A stretch of DNA of 64,000 nt from Hydrogenophaga sp. (GCF_025699295.1 NZ_JAILWB010000002.1:62001-126000), one strand, 5' to 3'. Counted from the stretch's first letter, positions 10,510 to 19,677 are shown. Numbers and translations are program-made. The notes: generated from the letters alone by a model not told the origin.

Positions 10510-11655
10510 ATGGTCATCGGCGTCAATCACCTTCGCAAATTCCTGCTGACGGCAGCCATTGCTTGCTGGGTGACGTTGTCCCTGACGCCAGCTCCTGTCG
10601 AAGCTGCAACCACTGGAAAAACCACAAAGAAGGCGGTGGCCTCCAAGACCTCGGTCAAGCGCAGCGTTGCGTCGACGCGCAAGTCCCCATCCAAAGTGGC
10701 CAAGACCCCGACGCGCAAGACGGCCAGCGCTTCCCGCAGGACCGCCAACCGGGTCAAGGTGCAGATGGCGGCGGGCAAATCCGGCTCGCTGCACAAGGTG
10801 GCTGTGCGCAAGAACCCCGTGGCGCATGCCGCCGTACAGCCGCGCCGCTCGAACGGAGAGCGCCTGGGTCTGCGCTCGATGGACGATCCGCTTGATCTCA
10901 ACTCGAGCGTGGCGCTGGTGATCGATCAGGAAACGAATGAAGTGCTGTTCAGCAAGAACGATGCGGCCGTGCTGCCGATCGCGTCGCTGACCAAGCTCAT
11001 GACGGGTTTGGTGATTGCCGAGGCCAATCTCGACATGGAAGAGATGATCACCATCACCCGGGATGACGTGGACACCTACAAGGGCAGCCGTTCGCGGTTG
11101 GCCGTTGGCAGCACGCTCAGTCGCGGTGAACTGTTGCACCTGGCGCTGATGTCCAGCGAAAACCGGGCGGCGCACGCGCTCGGGCGTACCCACCCAGGTG
11201 GGCTGGACGAGTTTGTTCGCCTGATGAATCGCAAAGCCGACGAGCTTGGCATGGCCGATACCCGCTACGTGGAGCCGACTGGTCTTTCGAGCCAGAATCA
11301 GTCGAGCGCACGCGACCTTGCCACACTGGTCTCGGTCGCTTACGAGCGCCCGATCCTGCGCAGCCTGTCCACCTCGCCGGGATATGAAGTGGAGCTGGGC
11401 CGCCGAACCCTCCACTACAACAACTCCAACCGCCTCGTCAAGAACCCGTCATGGGATATCGGTCTGCAGAAAACGGGCTACATCTCGGAGGCTGGGCGCT
11501 GTCTCGTCATGCAGGCCAAGGTGGCGGGCCGCCAGTTGATCATGGTCTTCCTCGACTCGGCGGGCACGCTCAGTCGCCTTCGGGATGCCGAACGGGTGCG
11601 GCGCTGGGTGGAGGTGCAGACCGACACGCATCCTGCGGTCAGGCCGCAGGGCTGA
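10510..11655 (+). CDS. pbpG: D-alanyl-D-alanine endopeptidase (PBP7 type, peptidase S11)
   Basis: A 381-residue exported serine peptidase of the PBP7 family, which cleaves peptide crosslinks in peptidoglycan in the periplasm. A signal peptide (residues 1 to about 32, FLLTAAIACWVTLSL, cleavage near VEA) is followed by about 85 residues rich in Lys, Arg, Ser, Thr and Ala with no recognisable fold, probably a linker or wall-binding tail. The penicillin-binding motifs are complete: SLTK at 159-162, SEN at 216-218, KTG at 321-323. The ATG has GGAGTGAA upstream. It is monocistronic, between its own promoter and a strong terminator. The gene symbol is inferred from the motifs and length; a PBP5/6 carboxypeptidase would have a C-terminal beta domain and amphipathic helix, which are absent here. 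Confidence 0.87.
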   Translation: MVIGVNHLRKFLLTAAIACWVTLSLTPAPVEAATTGKTTKKAVASKTSVKRSVASTRKSPSKVAKTPTRKTASASRRTANRVKVQMAAGKSGSLHKVAVRKNPVAHAAVQPRRSNGERLGLRSMDDPLDLNSSVALVIDQETNEVLFSKNDAAVLPIASLTKLMTGLVIAEANLDMEEMITITRDDVDTYKGSRSRLAVGSTLSRGELLHLALMSSENRAAHALGRTHPGGLDEFVRLMNRKADELGMADTRYVEPTGLSSQNQSSARDLATLVSVAYERPILRSLSTSPGYEVELGRRTLHYNNSNRLVKNPSWDIGLQKTGYISEAGRCLVMQAKVAGRQLIMVFLDSAGTLSRLRDAERVRRWVEVQTDTHPAVRPQG

Positions 11656-11673
11656 CAAGGCTGCTGTACACAA

Positions 11674-11718
11674 GTACACAAGAGAAAAGGCCCCACCGGG
11701 GCCTTTTCTCTTGTGTAC
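11674..11718 (+). terminator. Bidirectional terminator with 21-bp perfect stem
   Basis: Two perfectly complementary 21-base arms (11674-11694 and 11698-11718; core AAAAGGCCCC/GGGGCCTTTT) enclose a 3-base ACC. The AAAAG/CTTTT symmetry supplies U-rich ends for both strands. It sits between the convergent pbpG and iclR-type genes. The outer TGTACACAA is partly duplicated just upstream at 11665-11673. Confidence 0.85.
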
Positions 11719-11734
11719 AGCGCGGTCGGTTTGT

Positions 11735-12535
11735 TCAGCGTGCCGCGGACGGGTTGGGGACCTTCGGACACCCCAGGGCCATGGAGATCTCCGCCGCTGT
11801 CGAGCGCAGCTTGGGTACCCAGCTCTCGTCAATGCGATCGGCCGGCGCGGAGATGGACAAACCCGCCACCAGTTTGCTCTGGTCGTCGTAGATGCCGGCG
11901 GCCATGCAGCGCACGCCCATTTCCAGTTCTTCGTTGTCGCGTGCCAGACCGGCCTGGCGGCATTGCAACAGTTCACGCTCCAGCGTGCTCAACTGGGTCA
12001 GGCTGTTGCGGGTGTTGCCCGCAAGTCCGGTGCGTGTGGCATAGGCGCGCACCCTTTGAGGTTCGTCATCCGCCAGAAAGAGTTTGCCCACCGAGGTCAG
12101 GTGCAAAGGGGCGCGTCCACCGATGGCGCGCACCACCTGCATGCCCGAGCGCTCGCTGTAGGCGCGCTCCACGTACACGATTTCATCGCCCTGGCGCACG
12201 CTCAGATTGACGGGCTGCTGGATCAGCTTGTGCAGCTCACGCATGGGGAGCAAGGCCGCATCCCTGACGCTCAGGCGGGCCTTGACCAGATTGCCCAGTT
12301 CCAGCAGCCGCATGCCCAGGCGGTAGCTGCCAGCTTCCGGGCGATCAACAAAGCGGCCAATGGTCAGGTCGTTGAGGATGCGGTGCGCGGTGGACGGATG
12401 AAGGCCCGTCTTTTCGCTGATGTCCTTCAGCGACACTGGCTCTTCACGCGATGCGAGCACCTCCAGCAGATTGAACATGCGCTCGATGACCTGAACGGTC
12501 GGCGTGCTGGGGAGAGACTCGGAACGTTTGGTCAT
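11735..12535 (-). CDS. IclR family transcriptional regulator
   Basis: A 266-residue IclR-type regulator. The N-terminal winged helix-turn-helix is seen in VIERMFNLLEVLASREEPVSLKDISEKTGLHPSTAHRILNDL (residues about 15-55). The C-terminal effector-binding domain runs from about residue 75, with the typical GGRAPLHLTSVGKLFLA and MGVRCMAAGIYDD segments. The ATG at 12535 (MTKRSESL) is preferred over a TTG three codons upstream. The effector and targets cannot be read from the sequence. No catabolic operon lies next to it; the nearest genes are the convergent pbpG and the bpt-aat pair, so it probably acts elsewhere. Confidence 0.92.
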   Translation of the reverse strand: MTKRSESLPSTPTVQVIERMFNLLEVLASREEPVSLKDISEKTGLHPSTAHRILNDLTIGRFVDRPEAGSYRLGMRLLELGNLVKARLSVRDAALLPMRELHKLIQQPVNLSVRQGDEIVYVERAYSERSGMQVVRAIGGRAPLHLTSVGKLFLADDEPQRVRAYATRTGLAGNTRNSLTQLSTLERELLQCRQAGLARDNEELEMGVRCMAAGIYDDQSKLVAGLSISAPADRIDESWVPKLRSTAAEISMALGCPKVPNPSAAR

Positions 12536-12601
12536 GGGTGGCAATGGTAGCGTCTGATTTTACAAGATGAAATCAGAGCCCAGGCGCTGCGCGCCGCAAA
12601 C

Positions 12602-13348
12602 TCACCGCCGCCGGCGGGATTCAACCCATCTGCCATCGTGAAGCAGCTCATGGGGACGGAACCCCGCCTTGTAGCTCATCTTGCTGCTCTGGCCGATCCA
12701 GTAGCCGAGATACACATGAGGCAGCTCCAGTGCGCGGGCCTGATCAATCTGCCATAGCACGCTGTAGGTACCGTAGCTTGCTTTCTCCTCAGGCTCGTAG
12801 AAGGTGTAAACCGCCGACAGCCCGTCGTTGAGTACATCCACGATTGACACCATCTTGAGTTTCGAAGGTCGCCCATGCGCGGCCGGTTCGTGAAACTCCA
12901 CCAGGCGTGAGTTGACACGGCTCTGAAGCAGGAATTGCGTGTATTGGTCGATGCTGTCGTGGTCCATGCCACCGCCTGCGTGGCGGCTGTTCTGGTACCG
13001 GAGGTATAGCTGGTAGTGCTCCGGGATGAAACACAGCTTGAGCACGCGTGTCTGGAGCATGCCATGTTGCGCTTTTGAGCGGCGCTGACTGCGGCTGGGG
13101 GAGAACGTCGCCACGGGCACGCGCAGCGGCACGCAGGCGTGGCAGCCATCGCAGTACGGACGGTAGGTGAACATGCCGCTGCGGCGAAAGCCGTGCGTGA
13201 CCAGATCCGAGTAGGCGTCGTTGTGGATCAGGTGGCTGGGCGTGGCCACCTGCGAGCGGGCCTGGCGGTCAGGCAGGTAGCTGCACGGGTAGGGCGCTGT
13301 GGCGTAAAACTGCAGCGCCTGCAGCGGAAGTTCTTTGAGATGGGTCAC
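12602..13348 (-). CDS. bpt: Aspartate/glutamate leucyl-tRNA--protein transferase
   Basis: A 248-residue Bpt/Ate1-type aminoacyl-tRNA protein transferase. It adds leucine to proteins with N-terminal Asp or Glu and feeds them into ClpS/ClpAP degradation. The N-terminal Cys-rich segment [18 protein letters not shown] and the GNAT-like C-terminal half ([45 protein letters not shown]) are diagnostic. The start is GTG at 13348, overlapping the stop of aat in GTGA, so translation is probably coupled. The next in-frame ATG would remove the conserved N terminus. Confidence 0.93.
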   Translation of the reverse strand: MTHLKELPLQALQFYATAPYPCSYLPDRQARSQVATPSHLIHNDAYSDLVTHGFRRSGMFTYRPYCDGCHACVPLRVPVATFSPSRSQRRSKAQHGMLQTRVLKLCFIPEHYQLYLRYQNSRHAGGGMDHDSIDQYTQFLLQSRVNSRLVEFHEPAAHGRPSKLKMVSIVDVLNDGLSAVYTFYEPEEKASYGTYSVLWQIDQARALELPHVYLGYWIGQSSKMSYKAGFRPHELLHDGRWVESRRRR

Positions 13349-14115
13349 GCGCGAGGACCGTCTTCAGAGAGGAGGTTCTGCCAGTATACGGGCAGGAATT
13401 TCCACACTGGTGCGGGATTCAGCACGGCCATGCTCACATGCCGGCAAAAGTCTTCGCGGGTCATCAGGTGCCCGCCCTGCGATGCCAGGTGGGCCGTGTT
13501 CTGCTGGCAGTCGATCAAGGGCAGGTCATGGGCGCGGCAGAAGGCAATGAGGCCGGCCAGGGCGATCTTGGATGCATCATTGCGACGACTGAACATCGAT
13601 TCACCGAACACCATGGAGCCGAGGTTGACGCAATACAGGCCGCCTGCGAGTTCGCCATCCAGCCACGTTTCCACGCTGTGCACCAGGCCCGCCTGGTGCA
13701 GCCGGACATAGGCTTCCACCATGGCGGGCAGGATCCAGGTGCCTGACTGGCCATTGCGTGGCGTGTGGGCGCAGGCCTTTATCACGCGCTCGAAATCTTG
13801 ATCGATGCGTACCTCAAGGCGGTTTTCGCGCAGCAGGCGCACGAGCGTCTTTCGCAGCGAGCGGTGCAGGCGGAACGCGGACGGTTCGAGCACCATGCGC
13901 GGGTCGGTGCTCCACCAGAGGATGGGCTGACCCGCGCTGTACCAGGGGAAGATGCCACGCGAGTACGCTGCCACCAGCGTCGGCTGGTCGAGCACGCCGC
14001 CTGCGGCGAGCAGCCCGGGTGCCGGGTCGGCGGCGCTCCACGCGGTTTCCACAGGCGGAAAGGCCTGTCCAGGCTCCAGCCATGGCAAAGCGCGGTTGGG
14101 CGGGGTGTGTGACAT
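13345..14115 (-). CDS. aat: Leucyl/phenylalanyl-tRNA--protein transferase
   Basis: A 256-residue Aat enzyme that adds Leu or Phe to proteins with N-terminal Lys or Arg. With bpt it makes up the two branches of the bacterial N-degron pathway. Family blocks include [63 protein letters not shown] with [16 protein letters not shown], and the C-terminal [15 protein letters not shown]. All are intact. The ATG at 14115 is the only sensible start. Overlap with bpt by four bases indicates a two-gene operon. Confidence 0.95.
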   Translation of the reverse strand: MSHTPPNRALPWLEPGQAFPPVETAWSAADPAPGLLAAGGVLDQPTLVAAYSRGIFPWYSAGQPILWWSTDPRMVLEPSAFRLHRSLRKTLVRLLRENRLEVRIDQDFERVIKACAHTPRNGQSGTWILPAMVEAYVRLHQAGLVHSVETWLDGELAGGLYCVNLGSMVFGESMFSRRNDASKIALAGLIAFCRAHDLPLIDCQQNTAHLASQGGHLMTREDFCRHVSMAVLNPAPVWKFLPVYWQNLLSEDGPRA

Positions 14116-14145
14116 GGCGCTATTGTGCGCGGCGGCCGTGCGGAT

Positions 14146-14490
14146 TCAAGGTGTCGGAGGCTTGGTTCCTCGCACAAGTGTCCATGCCGCGGCGCCCATC
14201 AGGATGCCAACGCCATCACCCAGCAGATCCAGCCATTCGCCAAAGCGCCAGCCCGTCGCGGTCTGGGCAAGTTCGATGGCGGCACCGAACGCGAGCAGAG
14301 ACAGGACCACGCGTGAAGGGTGCTGTGGGTACGAAAACAAGCCCAGCACGCCCAGCCAGGCGAATCCGGCCGCATGCTGGGCTTTGTCCCAGATGTTGAA
14401 GGACTGGGCGGGCAGCAGTTCCACAGGCACGAGCGATGCGATGGTGAGCGCCAGAACGCTCAGCCAGAAAGCGGGTTTGATGATCGACAT
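14146..14490 (-). CDS. VanZ-like small membrane protein
   Basis: A 114-residue protein with three or four predicted membrane helices (FWLSVLALTIASLVPV, AGFAWLGVLGLFSY, VVLSLLAFGAAIELAQ, GDGVGILMGAAAWTLV). It has the VanZ-family features WDKAQHAAGFAWLG and a late LDLLGDGVGI. VanZ was first described with teicoplanin resistance, but chromosomal relatives like this one have no proven role and should not be read as a resistance gene. It is 30 bases upstream of aat on the same strand and could be cotranscribed with aat-bpt. Confidence 0.75.
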   Translation of the reverse strand: MSIIKPAFWLSVLALTIASLVPVELLPAQSFNIWDKAQHAAGFAWLGVLGLFSYPQHPSRVVLSLLAFGAAIELAQTATGWRFGEWLDLLGDGVGILMGAAAWTLVRGTKPPTP

Positions 14491-14524
14491 GAAAGAGGGT
14501 CTCAGAAAGCCAGAAAAACGACGC

Positions 14525-14530
14525 TATAAT
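14525..14530 (+). promoter_or_regulatory. -10 element of tRNA-Asn
   Basis: A perfect TATAAT lies 10 bases before the mature tRNA-Asn. The -35 region at the expected distance (TCAGAA) is weak. Transcription would start within a few bases of the tRNA 5' end. Confidence 0.6.
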
Positions 14531-14540
14531 TCGAGGCTGT

Positions 14541-14616
14541 TCCCTGATAGCTCAGTCGGTAGAGCGACGGACTGTTAATCCGCAGGTCCCTGGTTCGAGT
14601 CCAGGTCGGGGAGCCA
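14541..14616 (+). tRNA. tRNA-Asn (anticodon GTT)
   Basis: A 76-base tRNA including an encoded CCA. The acceptor arms TCCCTGA/TCGGGGA pair (one T-G). The D arm GCTCAGTCGGTAGAGC, an anticodon loop with ACTGTTAATC giving anticodon GTT, and a T arm with GGTTCGAGTCC are all present. A 17-bp terminator follows at once. Confidence 0.97.
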
Positions 14617-14625
14617 GAGATGCAA

Positions 14626-14663
14626 AAAAGACAAAGGCCTTCTTCGGAAGGCCTTTGTCTTTT
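14626..14663 (+). terminator. Bidirectional terminator after tRNA-Asn
   Basis: A perfect 17-bp stem (14626-14642 with 14647-14663; inner part GGCCTTC/GAAGGCC) is closed by a TTCG tetraloop. The A-run at the start and T-run at the end let it work for tRNA-Asn on one strand and the ferredoxin reductase on the other. Confidence 0.9.
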
Positions 14664-14684
14664 GTATGGCTCGCAGGCGGCCAT

Positions 14685-15785
14685 TCAGTCGAACACCGGC
14701 GAATTCACACCCAGTACCTTGTGCAGCTTCGGGCTGGTCGTGGTGTATTGCAGCATGACTTTCTTGTCTGGAAAGATGAACGGCGCAGCGCCGAACGCCG
14801 CCAGGGCGCATTCGTGGAAGCCGGAAAGTATCAGCTTCTTCTTGCCGGGGTAGGTGTTGATGTCACCTACCGCGAAGATGCCGGGAACGCTGGTTGAAAA
14901 TTTCTCCGTGTCCACCAGCAGTTGCTTTCGCTCGATGTCCAGGCCCCAGTCGGCAATCGGCCCGAGCTTCGGGGACAGACCGAAGAACACAAGCAACGCA
15001 TCCATGGGAACGACGCGCGTCAAGGCGTCGGGCCCTGTGACCTTGAGACCGCTCAGGTGGCCAACGGTTTCTTCGATCCCTGTGACCTGCCCCACGACGA
15101 ATTGCATCTGTTGGCGCTCGCACAACTCGCGCATCCGGCTCACGCTGGCTGGCGCCGCCTGAAAGCCGTCGCGCCGGTGGATAAGGATCACGCTTGCGGC
15201 GCGGTGCGGACCGTCGGCGGCGAAGTTCAAGGCCCAGTCCAGCGCCGAATCGCCACCGCCCACGATGACCAGGTCCTTGCCCGCAAACCGGGCCGGGTCC
15301 TTCACGCGGTAGAACACCTGCTTGTTTTCATACGCCTCCAGGCCGTCGACTTTGAGCGTGCGTGGCTGGAAAGCTCCGACACCCGCAGCGATGAACAGCG
15401 TTCTGGTGAGGAACCGGGTGCCCCGGGAGGTGGCCACATGGAAGCGGCCATCGTCCAGCGGCTGAACCGTGCTGACTTCCTGGCCTAGATGGAAGATGGC
15501 GCCGAAGGGCTTGATCTGTTCGAGCAGTCGGTCGGTGAGTTCCTGGCCCGTGCACACCGGGATGGCGGGGATGTCGTAGATGGGCTTGTCGGGGTAGAGC
15601 TCGGTCGGCTGGCCACCGGGGTAAGGCAGCGCGTCGATGACGTGGGCCTTGATCTCCAGCAAACCGAGTTCGAAGACCTGAAACAGCCCCACAGGGCCGG
15701 CGCCGACGACGACGGCGTCCGTCTCGATCGGGCCGTCCTGTGCTGTAGCGAGAGTCATGACGTCCCGGGTCGGCTCCGAGTTCAT
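14685..15785 (-). CDS. Ferredoxin--NADP+ reductase, thioredoxin-reductase-like type
   Basis: A 366-residue TrxR-like ferredoxin/flavodoxin-NADP+ reductase (type 2, as in YumC of Bacillus). The N-terminal FAD motif is [19 protein letters not shown], the NADPH-binding motif is [16 protein letters not shown] around residue 170, and the C-terminal FAD motif is [27 protein letters not shown]. The thioredoxin-reductase redox CxxC is absent, as expected for this group. fdxA lies 16 bases upstream on the same strand, so the two are probably a ferredoxin and its partner reductase. A second, unrelated FNR is encoded at 25025-25795. Confidence 0.9.
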   Translation of the reverse strand: MNSEPTRDVMTLATAQDGPIETDAVVVGAGPVGLFQVFELGLLEIKAHVIDALPYPGGQPTELYPDKPIYDIPAIPVCTGQELTDRLLEQIKPFGAIFHLGQEVSTVQPLDDGRFHVATSRGTRFLTRTLFIAAGVGAFQPRTLKVDGLEAYENKQVFYRVKDPARFAGKDLVIVGGGDSALDWALNFAADGPHRAASVILIHRRDGFQAAPASVSRMRELCERQQMQFVVGQVTGIEETVGHLSGLKVTGPDALTRVVPMDALLVFFGLSPKLGPIADWGLDIERKQLLVDTEKFSTSVPGIFAVGDINTYPGKKKLILSGFHECALAAFGAAPFIFPDKKVMLQYTTTSPKLHKVLGVNSPVFD

Positions 15786-15801
15786 CGTGCGCGCCCGGCG
15801 A

Positions 15802-16131
15802 TCAGCGCAGCAACTCGGACAGCTTGTCGGTGCGGTCTTTCCACTCTTCCGCGTCTTCCAGCGGGGCCTTGCGCTTGGTGATGCTCTTCCAGCCCGGCAG
15901 CCGGGCCAGTTCGGCGTTGAGTTCGGTCATGTGCTGCTGGTCCTTGGGCAGGTCTTCCTCGGCGTAGATCGCACTTACCGGGCACTCGGGGATGCACACT
16001 GCGCAGTCGATGCACTCGTCCGGGTCGATGGTCAGGAAGTTCGGGCCTTCGCGGAAGCAGTCGACGGGACAGACGTCCACACAATCGGTGTATTTGCAGC
16101 GGATGCAGGCTTCGGTGACAACGTGGGTCAT
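15802..16131 (-). CDS. fdxA: Seven-iron ferredoxin FdxA
   Basis: A 109-residue [3Fe-4S][4Fe-4S] ferredoxin, an electron carrier. The cysteine pattern is C9, C12, C17, C21, C25 then C40, C43, C46, C50, which matches Azotobacter ferredoxin I shifted by one residue. That assigns C9, C17 and C50 to the 3Fe cluster and C21, C40, C43 and C46 to the 4Fe cluster. The C-terminal 50 residues form the family's extension ([17 protein letters not shown]). It sits between cysN and the TrxR-like reductase on the same strand. A TAAAAT at 16160-16165 on the minus strand is a possible -10. It may supply electrons to sulfite reduction, but this is inferred from position only. Confidence 0.93.
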   Translation of the reverse strand: MTHVVTEACIRCKYTDCVDVCPVDCFREGPNFLTIDPDECIDCAVCIPECPVSAIYAEEDLPKDQQHMTELNAELARLPGWKSITKRKAPLEDAEEWKDRTDKLSELLR

Positions 16132-16180
16132 GGTGGTGGTCGGAGTCGGAGTAACCCTGGATTTTAGGGTTTCCATGGAG

Positions 16181-16209
16181 CCCAGGCCGGGGCATGCCCC
16201 TTGCCTGGG
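16181..16209 (-). repeat. Inverted repeat after cysN
   Basis: The arms CCCAGGC (16181-16187) and GCCTGGG (16203-16209) flank the perfect palindrome GGGGCATGCCCC. It starts 24 bases after the cysN stop on the transcribed strand. No U-run follows, so it is more likely a transcript-stabilising hairpin than an intrinsic terminator. Confidence 0.4.
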
Positions 16210-16232
16210 TCGGTGTAAAGGAGAAAGGGTGC

Positions 16233-17552
16233 TCAGAGCACCAGAAGGGCACCGGCGGTGCGGTGGCTGGCGGTGTCCACCAGCACCAGCGAGCCCAGGG
16301 TGCGCGAGCGCTCGAACGGCAGGGTGGCGAGAGGCTCCTGCAGGCTCAGCTCGATGTGTCCGATCGCATTGGGTTCGAGCTGGCTCGCGTCCTCTTCCGC
16401 CAGAGTATGGATGTCGAGCCGGTGCACGATGCGCTTGATGCGGGCCTTCACCCAGCGATGTCCGTGCAGCGCCCAGTACACCCGGCCCGGCACGAGGGTC
16501 TCGTCGTCCAGCCAGGCCACCGTCGCGCGGATCTCGCGGCTGCCCTCGAGAGGCTCGTTTTCGTCGACCGCCAGCAGCCAGTCGCCACGTGAGACGTCGA
16601 CTTCGCGGTCGAGTACGATGCCGGCGCTGTGGCCGGCCAGCACGGCTTGCGGGCTTCGCACATGGTTGAGCACCTGTGCCACGACGGCGGTCTGCCCGTT
16701 GGGCATGATGCGCACCGGCTGGCCGGGCTGCACGCCGCCCGTGGCCACGCGGCCCCAGAACACACGGCGCCCTTGAGTGGTATCGGACGAGCTGCTGAAC
16801 TTCTCCACCCATTGCACCGCAAAGGCGAACGGCAGGTTGCTGTCCGTTGGCGTGACGGGCAGGCCTTCCAGAATGTCCAGCAGTGTCGGACCGTTGTAGC
16901 CGCACCAGCGGGCCTGCTCACTCGCGTCCACCACGTTCCAGCCCTTGAGCGCGGAGATCGGCACGATGGCCGTCACGGGAATACCGGCCTGCGCTGCGAA
17001 CCGCTGCAACGCCGCTGCGATGTGCTGGAACGCCTGCGCGTTGTTGTCCACAGCGTCGAGCTTGTTGATGGCAAAGACGACCGACGGCACGCGCAGCAGC
17101 TTGAGCAGCAGGCTGTGGCGTCGCGTCTGGGGCAGCAACTGCAGGGCGGCATCGGCCCAGTCCAGTTTGGTGGCATCCACCAGCACCACGGCAGCGTCCG
17201 CGCTGCTGGCGGCAGTGACCATGTTGCGCGTGTACTGTTCGTGGCCGGGTGCGTCGCCGATGATGAATTTGCGCGCTTCGGTGCTGAAGTAGCGGTAGGC
17301 CACGTCGATGGTGATGCCCTGCTCGCGCTCGGCCGAGAGGCCGTCGGTGAGCAGCGCCAGGTCTGTCTGGCCCTGGCGTTGCACGCCGGCCAGATGGTCC
17401 TGCAGCACAGCCTTGCTGTCGACCAGCAGGCGGCCGATGAGGGTGCTCTTGCCGTCGTCCACGCTGCCGCAGGTGATCAGGCGCAGCGCGGAGCGGGTGT
17501 CCTGGCCGAAGGTGTCGGCGGGCGCGGCCCGCACGGATGCAATGGTGGTCAT
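16233..17552 (-). CDS. cysN: Sulfate adenylyltransferase subunit 1 (GTPase)
   Basis: A 439-residue GTPase subunit of ATP sulfurylase. GTP hydrolysis here drives formation of adenosine 5'-phosphosulfate (APS) by CysD. GTPase motifs are [12 protein letters not shown] (G1), [12 protein letters not shown] (G3) and NKLD (G4), followed by EF-Tu-like beta-barrel domains 2 and 3. No fused APS kinase domain is present at the C terminus (the protein ends at about 440 residues, not 630), which agrees with the APS-type reductase in this operon. The ATG at 17552 overlaps the cysD stop by one base (TGATG). A longer in-frame upstream frame is inside cysD and was rejected. Confidence 0.95.
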   Translation of the reverse strand: MTTIASVRAAPADTFGQDTRSALRLITCGSVDDGKSTLIGRLLVDSKAVLQDHLAGVQRQGQTDLALLTDGLSAEREQGITIDVAYRYFSTEARKFIIGDAPGHEQYTRNMVTAASSADAAVVLVDATKLDWADAALQLLPQTRRHSLLLKLLRVPSVVFAINKLDAVDNNAQAFQHIAAALQRFAAQAGIPVTAIVPISALKGWNVVDASEQARWCGYNGPTLLDILEGLPVTPTDSNLPFAFAVQWVEKFSSSSDTTQGRRVFWGRVATGGVQPGQPVRIMPNGQTAVVAQVLNHVRSPQAVLAGHSAGIVLDREVDVSRGDWLLAVDENEPLEGSREIRATVAWLDDETLVPGRVYWALHGHRWVKARIKRIVHRLDIHTLAEEDASQLEPNAIGHIELSLQEPLATLPFERSRTLGSLVLVDTASHRTAGALLVL

Positions 17553-18511
17553 CAGAAATACCCGTCCTTCTTGCGTTTTTCCATGGAGGCATCGGACGTC
17601 TTGTCGTCCATGCGCGTGGCACCGCGTTCGCTGACCTCGGCGGCAAGGGTTTCGATCACGATGTCGTCGGCCGATGCGGCCAGGCTGTCGACAGGGCAGG
17701 TGCAGGTGATGTCGCCCACCGTGCGGAAGCGCACGTCGCGCACCTGCACGGTTTCGCCCTCGCGCGGCGGGGTGAGTTCGGTCACCGGCACGAGCAGGCC
17801 GCGGCGGTCGACCACCTCGCGCCGGTGCGTGTAGTAAATGGAAGGCAGGGCGATGTTCTCGCGCGCGATGTACTGCCACACGTCGAGCTCTGTCCAGTTG
17901 CTGATGGGGAACACGCGGAAGTGCTCGCCGGGCTGCAGGCGGGTGTTGAACAGCGTCCAGAGCTCGGGGCGCTGGGCCTTGGGCTGCCATTGGCCGAAGC
18001 TGTCGCGGTGGCTGAAGATGCGCTCCTTGGCGCGCGCCTTTTCCTCGTCGCGCCGCGCGCCACCGATCAGGGCGTCGAAGCGGAACTCTTCAATGGCTTC
18101 GAGCAGGGTGACCGACTGGTGCACGTTGCGGCTCTCGCCCGGGTGCGCCAGGCGCACCGTGCCGCGCTTCATCGAGTCTTCGACGTTGCGCACGATCAGT
18201 TCGGCACCGAGCTCCTTCGCACGCAGGTCGCGGAAGTCGGTGACTTCGGGGAAGTTGTGACCGGTGTCGATCATCAGCAGCGGGTAGGGAATGCGACCCG
18301 CGCCAAAAGCCTTTTCGGCGCACTTGAGCATGACCAGCGAATCCTTGCCGCCCGAGAACAGCAGCGCGGGGCGCTCGAAGGCAGCCGCCACCTCGCGCAG
18401 GATGAAGATGGTTTCTTCCTCCAGCGCGTCCAGGTGGGCGTTGCTCAGGTGGTGATCGCTGGCATGTTGCAGGGCGGTCTGGATCACGGCGGTTTCGGTG
18501 CGGGCGTTCAT
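17552..18511 (-). CDS. cysD: Sulfate adenylyltransferase subunit 2
   Basis: A 319-residue catalytic subunit of ATP sulfurylase that makes APS from sulfate and ATP together with CysN. The PP-loop ATP pyrophosphatase motif is SGGKDSLVML around residue 53. Other family blocks are LLMIDTGHNFPEV, GGARRDEEKARAKERIFS and FPISNWTELDVWQYI. The ATG at 18511 overlaps the cysH stop in ATGA. The C-terminal tail (DDKTSDASMEKRKKDGYF) is the normal CysD ending. Confidence 0.96.
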   Translation of the reverse strand: MNARTETAVIQTALQHASDHHLSNAHLDALEEETIFILREVAAAFERPALLFSGGKDSLVMLKCAEKAFGAGRIPYPLLMIDTGHNFPEVTDFRDLRAKELGAELIVRNVEDSMKRGTVRLAHPGESRNVHQSVTLLEAIEEFRFDALIGGARRDEEKARAKERIFSHRDSFGQWQPKAQRPELWTLFNTRLQPGEHFRVFPISNWTELDVWQYIARENIALPSIYYTHRREVVDRRGLLVPVTELTPPREGETVQVRDVRFRTVGDITCTCPVDSLAASADDIVIETLAAEVSERGATRMDDKTSDASMEKRKKDGYF

Positions 18512-19257
18512 GAAGGGGTCCGTTCGAGAGACGACACGAGGGGTTCTGAAGCGGGTTGCACGTGCAGTCCGCATTCCTTGGCGCTTTCCTGTTCCCACCA
18601 CCAGCGTCCGGCGCGGAAGTCCTCGCCAACGCTGATGGCGCGCGTGCAGGGCGCGCAGCCGATGCTGGGGTAGAACTGGTCGTGCAGCGCGTTGTAGTCG
18701 AGTTGGTGCAAGGCGATGAAGTGCCAGACGTCGCCCCAGGTCCATTCGACAATGGGGCTGACCTTGATGCGCTCGGGCTCCTGGATGATTTCACCCACCT
18801 CGGCACGGGCGTTGGACTGTTCGCGCCGCAGGCCGGTGATCCAGCCGTCCTGGCCGGCCAGGGCACGCGCGAGAGGTTCCATCTTGCGCAGGTCGCAGCA
18901 GGCCTTGCGCAGTTCGATGCTCTGGTACATGGCCTCTTCGCCGTTCTTGCGCACGAAGTGGATGACCGATTCCTGCCGGGGACGGAACAGCTGCACGCTG
19001 ATGCCGTAGCGCTGCTCGATCCTCGGGATCAGGGCGAGCGTTTCGGCGTGCAGCTTGCCGGTTTCCAGCACGAACACGCTGGCCTCGATGCCGGCGAGGT
19101 GGATCAGGTGCGTGACCACGATGTCCTCGGCGCCCAGGCTGGAGGCCTGGGTCAGCTTCGGATGGTTGGCGGCGGTTTCGCGCAGCAGTGCGATGCTGCG
19201 CTCGACCTTGGCGGCGAAGTCGGGCGAGGGGCGGTTGTAGAGAGCGATGGCGGTCAT
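18508..19257 (-). CDS. cysH: Adenylyl-sulfate (APS) reductase, assimilatory
   Basis: A 249-residue CysH-family reductase that reduces activated sulfate to sulfite with thioredoxin or glutathione. It carries two cysteine pairs, KACCDLRK around residue 130 and IGCAPCTR around residue 212. These ligate a [4Fe-4S] cluster and mark the APS-using type, rather than the PAPS-using enterobacterial type. The catalytic cysteine is in the C-terminal ECGLH motif. The absence of APS kinase (cysC) from the cluster agrees with this. The ATG at 19257 follows DUF934 by 19 bases. Confidence 0.94.
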   Translation of the reverse strand: MTAIALYNRPSPDFAAKVERSIALLRETAANHPKLTQASSLGAEDIVVTHLIHLAGIEASVFVLETGKLHAETLALIPRIEQRYGISVQLFRPRQESVIHFVRKNGEEAMYQSIELRKACCDLRKMEPLARALAGQDGWITGLRREQSNARAEVGEIIQEPERIKVSPIVEWTWGDVWHFIALHQLDYNALHDQFYPSIGCAPCTRAISVGEDFRAGRWWWEQESAKECGLHVQPASEPLVSSLERTPS

Positions 19258-19276
19258 GGCGTTGGCTGTGAGGCGC

Positions 19277-19666
19277 TCAGGCGGTGGCGAAACGGGGTGC
19301 GGTCTGCAGCGCGTCACCCTGGTAGAAGGCGGGGTAGTGCGCCAGCAGTGCCTGGCCATGGGCCAGGTTCTGGTCGGCGCGCAGCACGGCCTGGGTGAAG
19401 CCGCTGCGCTGCATCTGCACGAGCTGGTCGATCAGCACGTCGCCGGTGGCGCGGATCTCCCCCGCGAAACCCAGGCGGCGGCGCAGCAGGAACGCCTGGC
19501 TGAACGCGCGCCCGTCGTTGAATTTCGGAAAGTGCAGTTCGATCGCATCGATGCCGCTCAGGTCGGATTCGCACGGATCGGCGTCGTTGGCAATGGCGAT
19601 GCGCCGGTTCTCGGCCTCGCTGGGCGTGAAGGCCTTGGCGCTGAAAACCTGGAAGTTCTGGCTCAT
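19277..19666 (-). CDS. DUF934 family protein of the cys operon
   Basis: A 129-residue protein of the DUF934 family, always small and nearly always encoded next to cysI in proteobacteria lacking a standard cysJ. Conserved stretches here are FPKFNDGRAFSQAFLLRRRLGFAGEIRATGDVLIDQL and the SGF/F..A segment after it. There are no cysteine clusters or membrane helices. Its biochemical role is not established. The constant linkage suggests it assists sulfite reductase, perhaps in electron delivery or assembly. It starts 11 bases after the cysI stop. Confidence 0.85.
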   Translation of the reverse strand: MSQNFQVFSAKAFTPSEAENRRIAIANDADPCESDLSGIDAIELHFPKFNDGRAFSQAFLLRRRLGFAGEIRATGDVLIDQLVQMQRSGFTQAVLRADQNLAHGQALLAHYPAFYQGDALQTAPRFATA

Positions 19667-19677
19667 GGGGTCTGTCC

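Noticed and set aside
14146-14490. VanZ-like gene as an antibiotic resistance determinant
   Set aside because: There is no van cluster; chromosomal VanZ relatives are widespread and of unknown function.
14502-14684. Short minus-strand ORF reading GSPTWTRTRDLRINS
   Set aside because: A well-known spurious translation across a tRNA gene, here tRNA-Asn.
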